A stretch of DNA of 64,000 bases from the NCBI RefSeq assembly GCF_016461705.1, contig NZ_JAEMHW010000005.1, positions 1 to 64,000 on the forward strand. The letters run 5' to 3'. How positions within the stretch are numbered: the stretch's first letter is position 1; each line of letters opens with the position of its first letter. The stretch comes from Streptococcus vicugnae (lineage in GTDB: Bacteria; Bacillota; Bacilli; Lactobacillales; Streptococcaceae). Positions 16,527 through 26,755 of this stretch are shown piece by piece. Below the pieces are notes generated by a model. It made no database searches, had not been told where the DNA came from, and saw only the letters and a program-made list of their open reading frames with translations. The position numbers were made by a program, and so were the translations under genes.

Positions 16527-18502
16527 CTCTCTGCCTCCATATTTTCTCTTAAATCATTTTCAATCACATCAAGTAAAACACCCTCGGCTTGGCTCACTGA
16601 CATATTTTCTAACTGACAGGCAGCTAGAGTAAAGTGACCACCGCCACCAAGTTCTTCCATCATGCGCTGAACATTAATCTTACTACGGCTACGTGCTGAA
16701 ACAGCAACTTTATTAGGAGCCACTTGCACCAAAACAAATGTCGCCTCGATACCTGCTAAAGATAACATGGTATCAGCTGCTTTACTAGCAACTACTTTAC
16801 TATAATTAACACCATCACGACCACTGGCAACGATGATGTTATCATAAATTTTTCGGCCTCTAAGAATTAATTCATTAACCAATCGATATTCCTCAAAATC
16901 AGTTTGAGAAATGTTTTGAATTTCGATACTATCACTACCATGTGCTCGTAGATAGCTTGCAACATCAAACGTTCTGCTCGTTACACTTGCTGAGAAGTTC
17001 TTCGTATCAAGCATAATACCAGCCATTAAGACGCTCGCTTGAATTTTACTTAGATGCTTCCTAGCATTCTGGAATTGAATTAGCTCTGTAACCAACTCAC
17101 TTGCGCTACTTGCTCCGCTTTCAATGAAAGTCAAGATAGCATTTTCTGGGAAATTATCATCACGACGATGATGATCCACGACAATCACATCTGTAAATTT
17201 ATTGTAAAGCTTTTGCGATAAGGTTAAGTCAATCTTAGAATGATCAACCATAATCAACAATGAGCGTTCTGTCAGCATTGACAAGGCTTGCTTGATAGTA
17301 ATTAATTTAGTTTTTGCATCGTCTTGCAGTCTTTGTACAGCACGCGTAATATCTGGACTCATTTCGTCTGGATTATAGACAACATAAGACTCTTCGTTAA
17401 TATTACTTGCAAAGAATTGCATCCCTACAGCTGATCCAAGAGCATCCATATCAATATTGCGGTGACCAACAACAAATACACGGTCAACACCTTTAATGTG
17501 ATCTGAAATAGCTGTCATCATGGCACGTGTACGTGTACGTGTACGCTTAACAGTAGATACTGAACCACCACCAAAATACAACGGCTTCTTATGCTCATCA
17601 TTTTCACAAATAACAACCTGATCTCCACCACGTACAAGCGCAGTATTTAAATTCTGCAAGGCTACTTGTCCAATTTGTTGATGGTTATCATCTCCGTAAG
17701 AAACACCCATACTAAGTGTTAACGGTAAGTTGTGCTCTTCTTTAGCCTGTTTTCGAAAAGCTTCTAAAACATCAAATTTATCATCAATCAAACTACTCAA
17801 AACAGCATAATCTGTGAAGAAGTAAAATCGGTCCATATTGACACGACGATAAAAAATATTTTTTGACTTCGTGAAATTCGAAATAAAGTTTGCAATAAAG
17901 CTATTGATTTGTGAAATCTCAGCATCTGATAAATCATCTGTCACATCATCGTAATTATCGATGGAAATAATTCCAATAACTGGACGCAAAAGGGCTGCAT
18001 CTCCCAACTGACGATTTCCCATAGATGTATCAAAGAAATAGAAAATCCCCGTTGAAGAATCGATGTAAGATGAGTACTTATTGCCATTTAACTCAAATGT
18101 CTGAGTGGCGTCCCCTTCTCGCTTAGCCCCAATAATTCTACGAATGACGTCATCCTCAAACTCTCCTTCTTCACTAGTGAAAATGAGCTCTGCATATGGA
18201 TTAAACCACTCTACCTCGTTTGTTTCTTGATCAAACTGAACAACACCAACTGGCATTTGTTCTAGAAGATGTTTTAGACCAACTTCCGTTTGGTTGTTTA
18301 ATAATTCAATTTGTTCAAGTTCCGATAACTCATAATTTTCTTTCTGATAGTAGAGCAAAGCTACAAGTAAAGAAAGCGCCAAAAAGATTGCAGCTAAGAT
18401 AGCTGACTCCGTCTGAAAAAGTCTGACACAAATAGCCAAGATGCCAAATAAAATAAGGCCAATCATGACTAAGTGGATAGTTGCAAATCGAAATCTTTTC
18501 AT
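16523..18502 (-). CDS. gdpP: Cyclic-di-AMP phosphodiesterase GdpP
   Basis: A membrane-bound enzyme that hydrolyses c-di-AMP to pApA. The 659 residues contain two N-terminal membrane helices (about 7-52), a PAS-like region (about 75-150), a degenerate GGDEF domain (about 170-300), a DHH domain with [11 protein letters not shown] near 440, and a C-terminal DHHA1 domain with [11 protein letters not shown] hexanucleotide repeat at 17525-17545 encodes alternating Arg-Thr between the GGDEF and DHH domains. It is first in the gdpP-rplI-dnaB group. GdpP affects cell wall and osmotic homeostasis and beta-lactam tolerance in related species. Confidence 0.95.
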   Translation of the reverse strand: MKRFRFATIHLVMIGLILFGILAICVRLFQTESAILAAIFLALSLLVALLYYQKENYELSELEQIELLNNQTEVGLKHLLEQMPVGVVQFDQETNEVEWFNPYAELIFTSEEGEFEDDVIRRIIGAKREGDATQTFELNGNKYSSYIDSSTGIFYFFDTSMGNRQLGDAALLRPVIGIISIDNYDDVTDDLSDAEISQINSFIANFISNFTKSKNIFYRRVNMDRFYFFTDYAVLSSLIDDKFDVLEAFRKQAKEEHNLPLTLSMGVSYGDDNHQQIGQVALQNLNTALVRGGDQVVICENDEHKKPLYFGGGSVSTVKRTRTRTRAMMTAISDHIKGVDRVFVVGHRNIDMDALGSAVGMQFFASNINEESYVVYNPDEMSPDITRAVQRLQDDAKTKLITIKQALSMLTERSLLIMVDHSKIDLTLSQKLYNKFTDVIVVDHHRRDDNFPENAILTFIESGASSASELVTELIQFQNARKHLSKIQASVLMAGIMLDTKNFSASVTSRTFDVASYLRAHGSDSIEIQNISQTDFEEYRLVNELILRGRKIYDNIIVASGRDGVNYSKVVASKAADTMLSLAGIEATFVLVQVAPNKVAVSARSRSKINVQRMMEELGGGGHFTLAACQLENMSVSQAEGVLLDVIENDLRENMEAER

Positions 18503-18565
18503 TGGTTAACCTCTTAGCTTACAATTATACCATAAAACAGCCTTAATTTATAGTAGGAAAGCAGA

Positions 18566-18595
18566 AAAGCAACCCCAGTTAATAAGGGTTGCTTT
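18566..18595 (-). terminator. mnmG terminator
   Basis: Minus strand AAAGCAACCC, loop, GGGTTGCTTTTC, 17 nt after the mnmG stop. Confidence 0.85.
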
Positions 18596-18611
18596 CTTGT
18601 TTTAATGATAC

Positions 18612-20516
18612 TTAATCTTCTTGGTTACGATGGTGTTTTTGTTTACCTTCCAAGTAAACCATCAAGATAGAAATATCAGCTGGGTTAACCCCTGAAATAC
18701 GGCTTGCTTGTCCGATAGTTTCAGGATTAATTTTCTTGAATTTTTGACGAGCTTCTGTCGCAATAGAATCGATATCATCCCAGTCAATATTAGCAGGGAT
18801 GCGTTTTTCTTCCATGCGTTTCATCTTGGCTACTTGATCTAGAGCTTTATTGATGTAACCTTCGTATTTAATTTCTGTTTCCAAAAGTTCAATTACTTTG
18901 CTATCAAGTTTTTCTTCAGCTGGACCAACAAAACTTGTCGCAATTTCATAATTGATTTCAGGACGACGCATGAATTCTTTTGCTGTCAATGCATCTGTCA
19001 ACGGTTTGAAACCTAGTGCTTCAATACGTGCGTTAGTTTCCTTAACAGGTTTAATTTTAAGAGTTGACAATCTTGTCAACTCGTTGTCAAATTGACGTTT
19101 ACGGTTCAAGAAACGTTCATAACGTTCTTCATCAACCAAACCAACACGGTGACCAATTTCAGTCAAACGCATATCTGCATTATCATGACGCAAAATCAAT
19201 CGATATTCAGCACGACTTGTTAGCAAACGGTAAGGTTCCAAAGTTCCTTTTGTTACCAAATCATCAATCATAACACCGATATAAGCATCACTACGTTTAA
19301 GAATCATTTCTGGCTTACCTTGAACCTTCAAAGCGGCATTAATACCAGCAACAATCCCTTGACCTGCAGCTTCTTCATAACCTGATGTACCATTGGTTTG
19401 ACCAGCCGTAAAGAGACCTGAAATTTTCTTAGTTTCAAGCGTTGCGCGCAATTGGTGTGGCAAAACGATATCATATTCAATCGCATATCCTGTACGCATC
19501 ATTTCGGCATTTTCAAGTCCTTTGATAGAATGAACTAATTCTTTTTGAACATCTTCAGGAAGACTTGTTGATAAACCTTGAATGTAAACTTCTTCAGTTT
19601 CACGCCCTTCTGGTTCCAAGAAGAGTTGGTGACGTTCCTTGTCTGCAAAACGAACAATTTTATCTTCAATAGATGGACAATAACGAGGACCTACCCCTTT
19701 AACAATACCTGAGAACATTGGAGCACGGTAAAGGTTTTTGTTAATGATATCGTGACTAGTTTGGTTAGTATAAGTCAACCAGCATGGAATTTGGTCTTTG
19801 AGGTAATCTTCATCATTAGACATGAATGAGAAATGATTTGGTTTTTCATCACCCGGTTGAATTTCTGTTTCATCATAGTTGATAGAACTTGCTTTAACAC
19901 GTGGAGGTGTCCCTGTTTTGAAACGTCCAATTTCAAGTCCAAGTTCTTTCAAATTATCTGCAAGTCCAATTGAAGCTAGGCTGTTATTTGGACCAGATGA
20001 ATATTTGAGTTCACCCAAAATAATTTCACCGCGAAGAGCTGTACCAGTTGTGATAACGACAGCTTTAGCTGAAAATTTTTGATTAGTAGCTGTGCGAACA
20101 CCAACAACTTTTCCATCTTCAACTAAAACTTCTTCAATCATTGACTGACGTAATGTCAAATTATCTTGCTGTTCAACAGTATGCTTCATTGTACGAGAGT
20201 AAAGCGCCTTATCAGCTTGTGCACGAAGAGCACGTACAGCAGGACCTTTACCAGTATTAAGCATTTTCATTTGGATGTAAGTCTTGTCAATGTTCTTACC
20301 CATTTCTCCACCAAGAGCATCGATTTCACGAACGACGATACCTTTGGCAGAACCTCCGATAGCAGGGTTACATGGCATAAAGGATAACATTTCCAAATTG
20401 ATTGTTGCGAGCATTGTTTTACAACCCATACGAGCTGCAGCCAAACTAGCTTCTACACCAGCATGCCCAGCACCAACAACAATTACATCATAATTTTCAG
20501 CAAATTCATGTGTCAT
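18612..20516 (-). CDS. mnmG: tRNA uridine-5-carboxymethylaminomethyl modification enzyme MnmG (GidA)
   Basis: The FAD-binding partner of MnmE that modifies wobble U34 of certain tRNAs. The 634 residues carry the dinucleotide motif GAGHAGVEA at 15-23, the family pattern [14 protein letters not shown], and the C-terminal region ending in [15 protein letters not shown]. Length is typical. No ribosome site is visible close to the ATG, although protein conservation supports this start. The gene is preceded by a promoter and a leader of about 200 nt with a long terminator-like hairpin and a tiny possible leader reading frame, so expression may be controlled after initiation. Confidence 0.96.
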   Translation of the reverse strand: MTHEFAENYDVIVVGAGHAGVEASLAAARMGCKTMLATINLEMLSFMPCNPAIGGSAKGIVVREIDALGGEMGKNIDKTYIQMKMLNTGKGPAVRALRAQADKALYSRTMKHTVEQQDNLTLRQSMIEEVLVEDGKVVGVRTATNQKFSAKAVVITTGTALRGEIILGELKYSSGPNNSLASIGLADNLKELGLEIGRFKTGTPPRVKASSINYDETEIQPGDEKPNHFSFMSNDEDYLKDQIPCWLTYTNQTSHDIINKNLYRAPMFSGIVKGVGPRYCPSIEDKIVRFADKERHQLFLEPEGRETEEVYIQGLSTSLPEDVQKELVHSIKGLENAEMMRTGYAIEYDIVLPHQLRATLETKKISGLFTAGQTNGTSGYEEAAGQGIVAGINAALKVQGKPEMILKRSDAYIGVMIDDLVTKGTLEPYRLLTSRAEYRLILRHDNADMRLTEIGHRVGLVDEERYERFLNRKRQFDNELTRLSTLKIKPVKETNARIEALGFKPLTDALTAKEFMRRPEINYEIATSFVGPAEEKLDSKVIELLETEIKYEGYINKALDQVAKMKRMEEKRIPANIDWDDIDSIATEARQKFKKINPETIGQASRISGVNPADISILMVYLEGKQKHHRNQED

Positions 20517-20558
20517 GATTCAATTACAATATCAAGTAAACCTTTGCCAATCTTTTTA

Positions 20559-20597
20559 TCAAATTAAAGTAATCAAAAGATTAGCTAAGCTACTCAA
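20559..20597 (-). other. Possible 12-codon leader peptide in mnmG leader
   Basis: A TTG codon at 20597 follows AAAGGA by 5 nt and opens a 12-codon frame ending in TGA at 20559, rich in Leu and Ile codons. It is the only good ribosome site in the leader. Whether it is translated is unknown. Confidence 0.2.
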
Positions 20598-20638
20598 AGC
20601 ATTCCTTTCCAAATATAAAATACGATTAGTAAAACAAA

Positions 20639-20748
20639 AAACGGTCAAAACCCTCGAAAATTGTGCGGCAAAAACGCACAATTCTCATGAGCTTTGACCA
20701 TCATGATTATTGTTATGATTATTGTATCAAATTAAGTTAAAATGTCAA
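20639..20748 (-). promoter_or_regulatory. mnmG promoter and long terminator-like leader hairpin
   Basis: On the minus strand TTGACA (20743-20748), 16 bp, TACAAT (20721-20726) predicts a start near 20714. The RNA would soon fold into a nested hairpin: GGTCAAA pairs with TTTGACC, CTC with GAG and AATTGTGCG with CGCACAATT, followed by GTTTTTTG. This is either an attenuator for mnmG or the end of a small RNA of about 75-80 nt. The rest of the 331-bp gene-free stretch 20517-20847 holds only the possible leader peptide. Confidence 0.6.
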
Positions 20749-20847
20749 TTTAATTGCCGATAATTTTTCGAGCAATAGTTGATTTTTCCCATTAGTCATA
20801 AGATAGTTATAAAAACTTTCTCGGCATAAGATTTTTCGAAGAAGGTT

Positions 20848-21375
20848 TTAATCGAGTTGATCTAGGATATCACTAAAAGAGCGTTTGGTGATAGTCGCTA
20901 ACTTAACCAAGTTGTCAGCATCTTGCCGTTTACGTTCAGCGTCTTCTTTTGGATATCCACAACCGAACTCATCTTCAAATAACTTATCTAGAGTGTACTG
21001 TAAATTTAGCTCACCTGACCACCCAAAATTTAAGCCTAATGGCAAAGAAACAACATTGCCATTATTAATACGACCAAAAAGATAAGCATCTTGTGGTGCT
21101 TGAATAAAGCCACAACGCAAGCCAGGTAAACTATTACAAGCAAGCATCATCCCTTGACCAGATGAACAACCAGTCACCACAAAATCTAGACTTTGTGTTT
21201 CAATCAACAAGCTTACCATAACAGCCACTTCAACATATGAAAAGTTTGCTGTTTCATTTGGGAACATTCCAAAGTTAACAACTTCGTGTAGTCCCTTTAC
21301 AGCTTTCTGCACTGATTGAAATAAGAGGTCATTTATATCTGACCTTGTACTCGCTTGAATAACTCCCACTCTCAT
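20848..21375 (-). CDS. RpiB/LacA/LacB family sugar-phosphate isomerase
   Basis: A 175-residue cytosolic protein resembling ribose-5-phosphate isomerase B and galactose-6-phosphate isomerase subunits. The signature FVVTGCSSGQGMMLACNSLPGLRCGF matches the family region that binds the sugar phosphate and carries the catalytic cysteine. The start at 21375 (MRVGVIQAST) follows AGGAG; the frame is open further upstream without a ribosome site. No lactose or galactose genes are nearby, so its substrate cannot be assigned. It follows mnmA by 64 nt on the same strand and may be cotranscribed with it. Confidence 0.85.
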   Translation of the reverse strand: MRVGVIQASTRSDINDLLFQSVQKAVKGLHEVVNFGMFPNETANFSYVEVAVMVSLLIETQSLDFVVTGCSSGQGMMLACNSLPGLRCGFIQAPQDAYLFGRINNGNVVSLPLGLNFGWSGELNLQYTLDKLFEDEFGCGYPKEDAERKRQDADNLVKLATITKRSFSDILDQLD

Positions 21376-21439
21376 AAGATAATCTCCTAGCATCATTCCC
21401 AAAAGTAAATCTGTCAACTTGTCTTTACACCTTTGTCAA

Positions 21440-22738
<1,299 letters not shown>

Positions 22739-22761
22739 TCAAGTTAAGCGATTTATTATCA

Positions 22762-22790
22762 TTTACCCTAGCTCTTTCCTTTGTTATAAT
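22762..22790 (+). promoter_or_regulatory. sdaAB promoter
   Basis: TTTACC, 17 bp, TGT-TATAAT (extended -10, TATAAT at 22785-22790), 30 nt before the start codon. Confidence 0.65.
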
Positions 22791-22820
22791 AAATAAGCAT
22801 AGATTCTAGAAGGAGTAGAT

Positions 22821-23492
22821 ATGAAAAATCTAAAATTCCAATCTGTCTTTGACATTATTGGACCTGTTATGATTGGCCCATCAAGCAGCCACACTGCTGG
22901 AGCTGTTCGTATTGGAAAAATTGTAAATTCTATTTTCGGAGAAATTCCTGATTCCGTAACATTTCATTTATATAATTCATTTGCTAAAACTTACCGTGGA
23001 CACGGAACTGATAAAGCACTCGTTGCTGGTATCCTAGGAATGGATACTGACAATCATGACATTAAAAATTCATTAGAAATCGCTCACCAAAAAGGCGTTC
23101 GCATTTATTGGGATATCCTAAAAGATAGCAATGCCCCCCACCCCAACACTGCTAAAATTACTGTGGAAAAAGGGGATAAAACAATGAGCATTACTGGTGT
23201 CTCAATTGGTGGTGGAAATATCGAAGTGACTGAGCTTAATGGATTTTCTGTCTCTTTAAAAATGAATACGCCAACCTTAATTATCGTTCACCAAGATATC
23301 CCTGGTATGATTGCCAAAGTAACAGATATTCTTTCTGAACACAACATCAATATCGCTCAAATGAACGTTACTCGTGAACGTGCTGGTGAAAAAGCAATCA
23401 TGATTATTGAAGTTGACTCACGTGATTGTCATAAGGCTGTTGAACAAATCCAACATATCCCGCACTTACACAATGTGAATTTCTTTGATTAG
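22821..23492 (+). CDS. sdaAB: L-serine dehydratase, beta subunit
   Basis: The regulatory/structural subunit of the iron-sulfur L-serine deaminase that turns serine into pyruvate and ammonia. The 223 residues begin with the serine dehydratase beta domain (GPSSSHTAGA at 19-28, with NSFAKTYRGHGTDKALVAG) and end with an ACT domain (about 150-222, IIVHQDIPGMIAKVTDIL). An AGAAGGAG site precedes the ATG. It is followed after 11 nt by the alpha subunit gene, and the pair forms an operon behind the extended -10 promoter. Confidence 0.95.
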   Translation: MKNLKFQSVFDIIGPVMIGPSSSHTAGAVRIGKIVNSIFGEIPDSVTFHLYNSFAKTYRGHGTDKALVAGILGMDTDNHDIKNSLEIAHQKGVRIYWDILKDSNAPHPNTAKITVEKGDKTMSITGVSIGGGNIEVTELNGFSVSLKMNTPTLIIVHQDIPGMIAKVTDILSEHNINIAQMNVTRERAGEKAIMIIEVDSRDCHKAVEQIQHIPHLHNVNFFD

Positions 23493-23503
23493 AAAGGAAA
23501 AGA

Positions 23504-24376
23504 ATGTTTTATTCTATTAAAGAATTAGTTGAACAAGCCGATAAAGACTTTAACGGTAATATTGCTGAACTAATGATTACCACAGAAACAGAATTAAGTG
23601 GGCGTAGCCGTGAAGAAATCATTCACATCATGAAAAAAAACCTTCAAGTCATGAAAAATTCTGTTACTGATGGACTCACTCCTAGTAAATCAATTAGCGG
23701 TTTAACCGGAGGAGATGCTGTCAAAATGGACAACTATCTAAAATCTGGCAAAACCTTATCTGATACAACTGTGCTAACAGCCGTACGAAATGCTATAGCT
23801 GTCAACGAATTAAATGCTAAAATGGGACTGGTTTGTGCCACACCGACAGCAGGCTCTGCTGGATGCCTACCTGCCGTTTTAACAACAGCTATTGATAAAT
23901 TAAACCTTTCTGAAGAGGAGCAACTTGACTTCTTGTTCACTGCGGGTGCTTTTGGACTTGTTATTGGAAATAACGCATCGATTTCTGGTGCTGAAGGTGG
24001 TTGTCAAGCCGAAGTCGGCTCTGCTTCTGCAATGAGTGCAGCAGCTCTTGTAAAGGCCGCTGGAGGGTCTGCTTATCAAGCTAGCCAAGCTATCGCCTTT
24101 GTTATAAAAAACATGCTAGGTCTTATCTGTGACCCTGTTGCAGGGCTTGTTGAAGTTCCTTGCGTTAAACGTAACGCCCTTGGATCTAGTTTTGCGTTGG
24201 TCGCTGCTGATATGGCACTTGCTGGCATTGAATCACAAATTCCAGTTGATGAAGTAGTCGATGCGATGTACCAAGTTGGATCTAGTCTTCCAACGGCGTT
24301 CCGAGAAACCGCTGAAGGTGGCTTAGCAGCCACACCAACTGGACGCCGCTTACAAGCTAAAATATTTGGTGAATAA
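23504..24376 (+). CDS. sdaAA: L-serine dehydratase, alpha subunit
   Basis: The catalytic subunit of the oxygen-sensitive, iron-sulfur-dependent serine dehydratase. The 290-residue product has the family segments CATPTAGSAGCLPAVL, GAEGGCQAEVGSASAM and ICDPVAGLVEVPCVKRN, which contain the cysteines expected to ligate the 4Fe-4S cluster. It follows sdaAB closely, with AGAAAGGAAAAGA as ribosome site. A weak hairpin (TAGTATT/AATACTA) follows the stop and may end transcription. Confidence 0.95.
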   Translation: MFYSIKELVEQADKDFNGNIAELMITTETELSGRSREEIIHIMKKNLQVMKNSVTDGLTPSKSISGLTGGDAVKMDNYLKSGKTLSDTTVLTAVRNAIAVNELNAKMGLVCATPTAGSAGCLPAVLTTAIDKLNLSEEEQLDFLFTAGAFGLVIGNNASISGAEGGCQAEVGSASAMSAAALVKAAGGSAYQASQAIAFVIKNMLGLICDPVAGLVEVPCVKRNALGSSFALVAADMALAGIESQIPVDEVVDAMYQVGSSLPTAFRETAEGGLAATPTGRRLQAKIFGE

Positions 24377-24424
24377 TCCACCTAGTATTGAAATACTAAG
24401 CGCTAATTTTCTTGCTAATTGACG

Positions 24425-24450
24425 ATTTTGTCAATCAACGTTGACAAAAT
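24425..24450 (+). promoter_or_regulatory. Perfect inverted repeat upstream of HAD phosphatase gene
   Basis: Arms ATTTTGTCAA and TTGACAAAAT around a 6-nt loop, ending 16 nt before the start codon. It could be an operator or an RNA hairpin near the ribosome site; no T-run follows. Confidence 0.4.
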
Positions 24451-24466
24451 TTACAGGAGAGTAAAT

Positions 24467-25102
24467 ATGAAATCAATCTTATTCGACCTTGATGGAACAC
24501 TAGTAAATTCTAGCCCCGGTATTAAAGCAGCTTTTAATTATGCTTTTGAAAAGTTACACCTACCTTTACAAACAGATAAACAACTGTCAACATTTATCGG
24601 ACCTCCATTAGAAGTAACTTTTGGGCAATATTTTGACCAAGCAGACGATGTCAATCACGCTATTAAAACCTTTAGAGACTATTATGGGGAAAAAGGTGTC
24701 CATCAAGTCTCTCTTTATAACGGTATCTCAGAAGCACTACAAGAGTTAAACAATCTAAATTACTCACTATTTGTTACCACAAGTAAACACCAACCAATGG
24801 CTAATCTCATGTTGTCAGAACTTGGTATCATTTCACATTTTAAAAAAGTCTATGGTTCTACTCCTCAACATTTCCATAAAGCTGATGTGATTAATGCCTG
24901 TCTCACAGAACAAGGTATTCAAGCACATGAAGCGGTTATCATTGGTGACACAAAATTTGATATGATTGGTGGTCAAAAAACAGGTGTCAGAAGACTCGGA
25001 GTAACATGGGGATTTGGCAGCCTAGAAAGCTTACAAGAACATGGCGCTGAAAGTATTTGCCATCACCCACATGACATTAAAAAAGCACTATCATCTTTAT
25101 AA
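24467..25102 (+). CDS. HAD-IA family hydrolase (phosphoglycolate phosphatase-like)
   Basis: A 211-residue cytosolic phosphatase. Motif I is FDLDGTLVN with nucleophile Asp7 and Asp9; motif II is FVTTSKHQ; the acidic motif IV is VIIGDTKFDMIGGQ. An alpha-helical cap domain lies between about residues 15 and 80. Start chosen at 24467 behind CAGGAGAG. The closest named group is PGP/Gph, but HAD substrates cannot be read from sequence. The stop codon sits inside a two-way terminator shared with the convergent cell-wall gene. Confidence 0.85.
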   Translation: MKSILFDLDGTLVNSSPGIKAAFNYAFEKLHLPLQTDKQLSTFIGPPLEVTFGQYFDQADDVNHAIKTFRDYYGEKGVHQVSLYNGISEALQELNNLNYSLFVTTSKHQPMANLMLSELGIISHFKKVYGSTPQHFHKADVINACLTEQGIQAHEAVIIGDTKFDMIGGQKTGVRRLGVTWGFGSLESLQEHGAESICHHPHDIKKALSSL

Positions 25103-25119
25103 GATGATTAGTGCTTTTT
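25079..25119. terminator. Bidirectional terminator
   Basis: Stem AAAAAGCACTA/TAGTGCTTTTT with an inner CATCT/AGATG stem; A-run and T-run flank it, serving both convergent genes. Confidence 0.85.
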
Positions 25120-25130
25120 CTTTTATTAAA

Positions 25131-25805
25131 TTAGTATCCCCAAGCTGAAAGTCCTTGTGAATTATAAACATTAATAGCAGTTGTAATTTGATCTTGAACA
25201 GTAGCTGTAGAACCCCAACCTGGCATCGTTTGGAACAAACCTGACGCTCCTGATGGATTGGCAACATTTGGATCACCATTAGATTCACGAGCAATGATTG
25301 CTTCCCAAGTTGACTGAGGAACACCCGTAGCAGCAGCCATTTGTGCTGCTGCAGCTGAACCAATAGCGCCTGCTGTATTTCCGTTTGCAGCAACTACTGT
25401 AGATGCTGATGATTGAGTGGTTGAAGATGGTACTGTAGAGCTTGTAGCTACAACAGTCGTAGCATCAGTAACTGGTGCAGATTCAGAACTTGCTACTTCA
25501 GATTCCGATGTCTCCTCTACAGATGATGATTCAACTTCTTCACTTTCTTCTACAGAACTGCTAGGCTCTTCTGATTCAGCTTCTGTAGAACTAATATTTG
25601 TTGATGACATGTCAGAGCTTTCTGAACTTGACGTTGATACAGATTTAGCAGCTCCTGCTTCTGAACGAGTTGTAATAGTTTCTGCAAATGCTTCTATTTT
25701 TGGAATAAGAACAACAATCATTGCCGCAACAAAAATGACTCCAAGGATGCTGACAATAATATTTCTGATTTTTCTATGTTTTGCTTTAGTAATCCTACTA
25801 TACAT
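25131..25805 (-). CDS. Secreted transglycosylase SLT-like cell-wall hydrolase
   Basis: A 224-residue protein with a basic N-terminus and a membrane/signal helix (about 13-35), a long Ser/Glu/Val-rich linker (about 45-145), and a C-terminal lysozyme-like domain. The domain has [11 protein letters not shown] with the presumed catalytic Glu, and [13 protein letters not shown]. The start is uncertain: the frame opens at 25850, but the ATG at 25805 lies 77 nt from a 17-bp motif that is also exactly 77 nt from the start of the LysM gene at 26617, which favours it. Neither start has a good ribosome site nearby. Likely acts in peptidoglycan turnover. Confidence 0.8.
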   Translation of the reverse strand: MYSRITKAKHRKIRNIIVSILGVIFVAAMIVVLIPKIEAFAETITTRSEAGAAKSVSTSSSESSDMSSTNISSTEAESEEPSSSVEESEEVESSSVEETSESEVASSESAPVTDATTVVATSSTVPSSTTQSSASTVVAANGNTAGAIGSAAAAQMAAATGVPQSTWEAIIARESNGDPNVANPSGASGLFQTMPGWGSTATVQDQITTAINVYNSQGLSAWGY

Positions 25806-25881
25806 AATAAATAAAATATATACCTCTCTAGAACTCCTGTTTCCTATCATATAATTTATTTATTACTCGGAGATTGAAAAT

Positions 25882-25898
25882 ATGTTAAAAATATTACA
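25882..25898 (-). promoter_or_regulatory. Shared upstream motif, copy 1
   Basis: Minus strand TGTAATATTTTTAACAT. It matches 16 of 17 bases of copy 2 at 26694-26710 and lies at the same 77-nt distance from the likely start codon. Probable binding site of a common regulator, for example of the cell-wall stress type; identity unknown. Confidence 0.5.
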
Positions 25899-25956
25899 GA
25901 GATATTGAAATTAACACCAAGTTCCCAATGAAAACGCTAATTTTTTAAAGTAAAAC

Positions 25957-25989
25957 AAAAAAGATTGAAGAAATTTCTTCAATCTTTTT
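25957..25989 (-). terminator. Terminator of the LysM protein gene
   Basis: AAAAAGATTGAAGAAA with perfect complement and flanking A/T runs; strong in the minus direction. Confidence 0.85.
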
Positions 25990-26020
25990 ATTCTAATACT
26001 GGTAATTCTATCTCTAAATC

Positions 26021-26617
26021 TTAGTACCAACCATTTGCATTCCAGAATGCAAGGGCAGCTGACCATGAACCATAACGTCCTGCAACGTATGAATCAGCAA
26101 CACGTTCTTGGTTTTCAGCTGACAAGTCACCATTTAGGTATGACATTGTCAATTGGTAACGACCATAATATTGACCATTTTGAGCTGTGTAGCTACCGCT
26201 TGATTCGCGTTGAGCAATGATTTCTTTAGCTTGAGCGTCTGAAGTACCCAAGTTTGATGTGTAAGAAGTTGTTGTTTCAGCTTGCGCAGCTGGTGCTGCT
26301 GCAGCTGAGTTATCAGTAGCTGCTGGTGCAGCTTCTACTGTAGCAGTTTCAGTTGCAACTGGTGCAGTAGCTTCTGGATCTAGTTCTAAGATTTGACCTA
26401 CAGTAATGAAGTCAACATTTGCGATGCTGTTTACTGAAGCCAATTTTTCAACTGTTGTGTTGTAAGTTACAGCAATTTCAGAAAGTGTATCACCTGATTT
26501 AACTGTGTATGAATCTGCGCTAGCAACTGTTGGGATAATTAGTGCTGCTGCAGCGGCTACACCGGCAAGACCAAGTTTAATAGATTTCGATTTAGTTTTA
26601 AAAATATTTGTTTGCAT
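26021..26617 (-). CDS. LysM domain cell-wall hydrolase with Apf/transglycosylase-like C-terminus
   Basis: A secreted 198-residue protein. A signal peptide (about 1-35, ending ASA) is followed by one LysM peptidoglycan-binding domain (about 36-79, YTVKSGDTLSEIAVTYN), an Ala/Thr/Glu-rich linker, and a C-terminal lysozyme-like domain with AKEIIAQRESSGSYTAQNGQYYGRYQL and a terminal FWNANGWY. The start at 26617 is fixed by AAAGGAGC; an ATG 24 nt upstream lacks a ribosome site. Domain order resembles aggregation-promoting factor and SLT-type peptidoglycan hydrolases. A shared promoter motif links it to the neighbouring SLT-like gene. Confidence 0.88.
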   Translation of the reverse strand: MQTNIFKTKSKSIKLGLAGVAAAAALIIPTVASADSYTVKSGDTLSEIAVTYNTTVEKLASVNSIANVDFITVGQILELDPEATAPVATETATVEAAPAATDNSAAAAPAAQAETTTSYTSNLGTSDAQAKEIIAQRESSGSYTAQNGQYYGRYQLTMSYLNGDLSAENQERVADSYVAGRYGSWSAALAFWNANGWY

Positions 26618-26693
26618 TATATGCTCCTTTTTTTGTTTCAAAATTAGTACAGGCTATATAATACAGACTTAATGTTACTCTGGTTTTAGAGTT

Positions 26694-26710
26694 ATATTAA
26701 AAATATTACA
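26694..26710 (-). promoter_or_regulatory. Shared upstream motif, copy 2
   Basis: Minus strand TGTAATATTTTTAATAT, 77 nt upstream of the start codon. One mismatch to copy 1 at 25882-25898. Confidence 0.5.
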
Positions 26711-26755
26711 ATTACATTCTTATATTATAAAGAAAACGCCTACAAATTAGGCATT

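Noticed and set aside
19061..19082. Perfect inverted repeat GAGTTGACAA-TC-TTGTCAACTC
   Set aside because: It lies inside mnmG and encodes ordinary conserved family residues; probably chance from the Leu/Thr/Arg codons.
25417..25854. 145-codon frame opposite the SLT-like gene
   Set aside because: Mirror of the Ser/Glu-rich linker; low complexity explains the long open frame.
25882..26710. Canonical WalR/VicR boxes upstream of the two hydrolase genes
   Set aside because: The shared motif lacks the second TGTWAH half at 5-bp spacing; regulator left unassigned.
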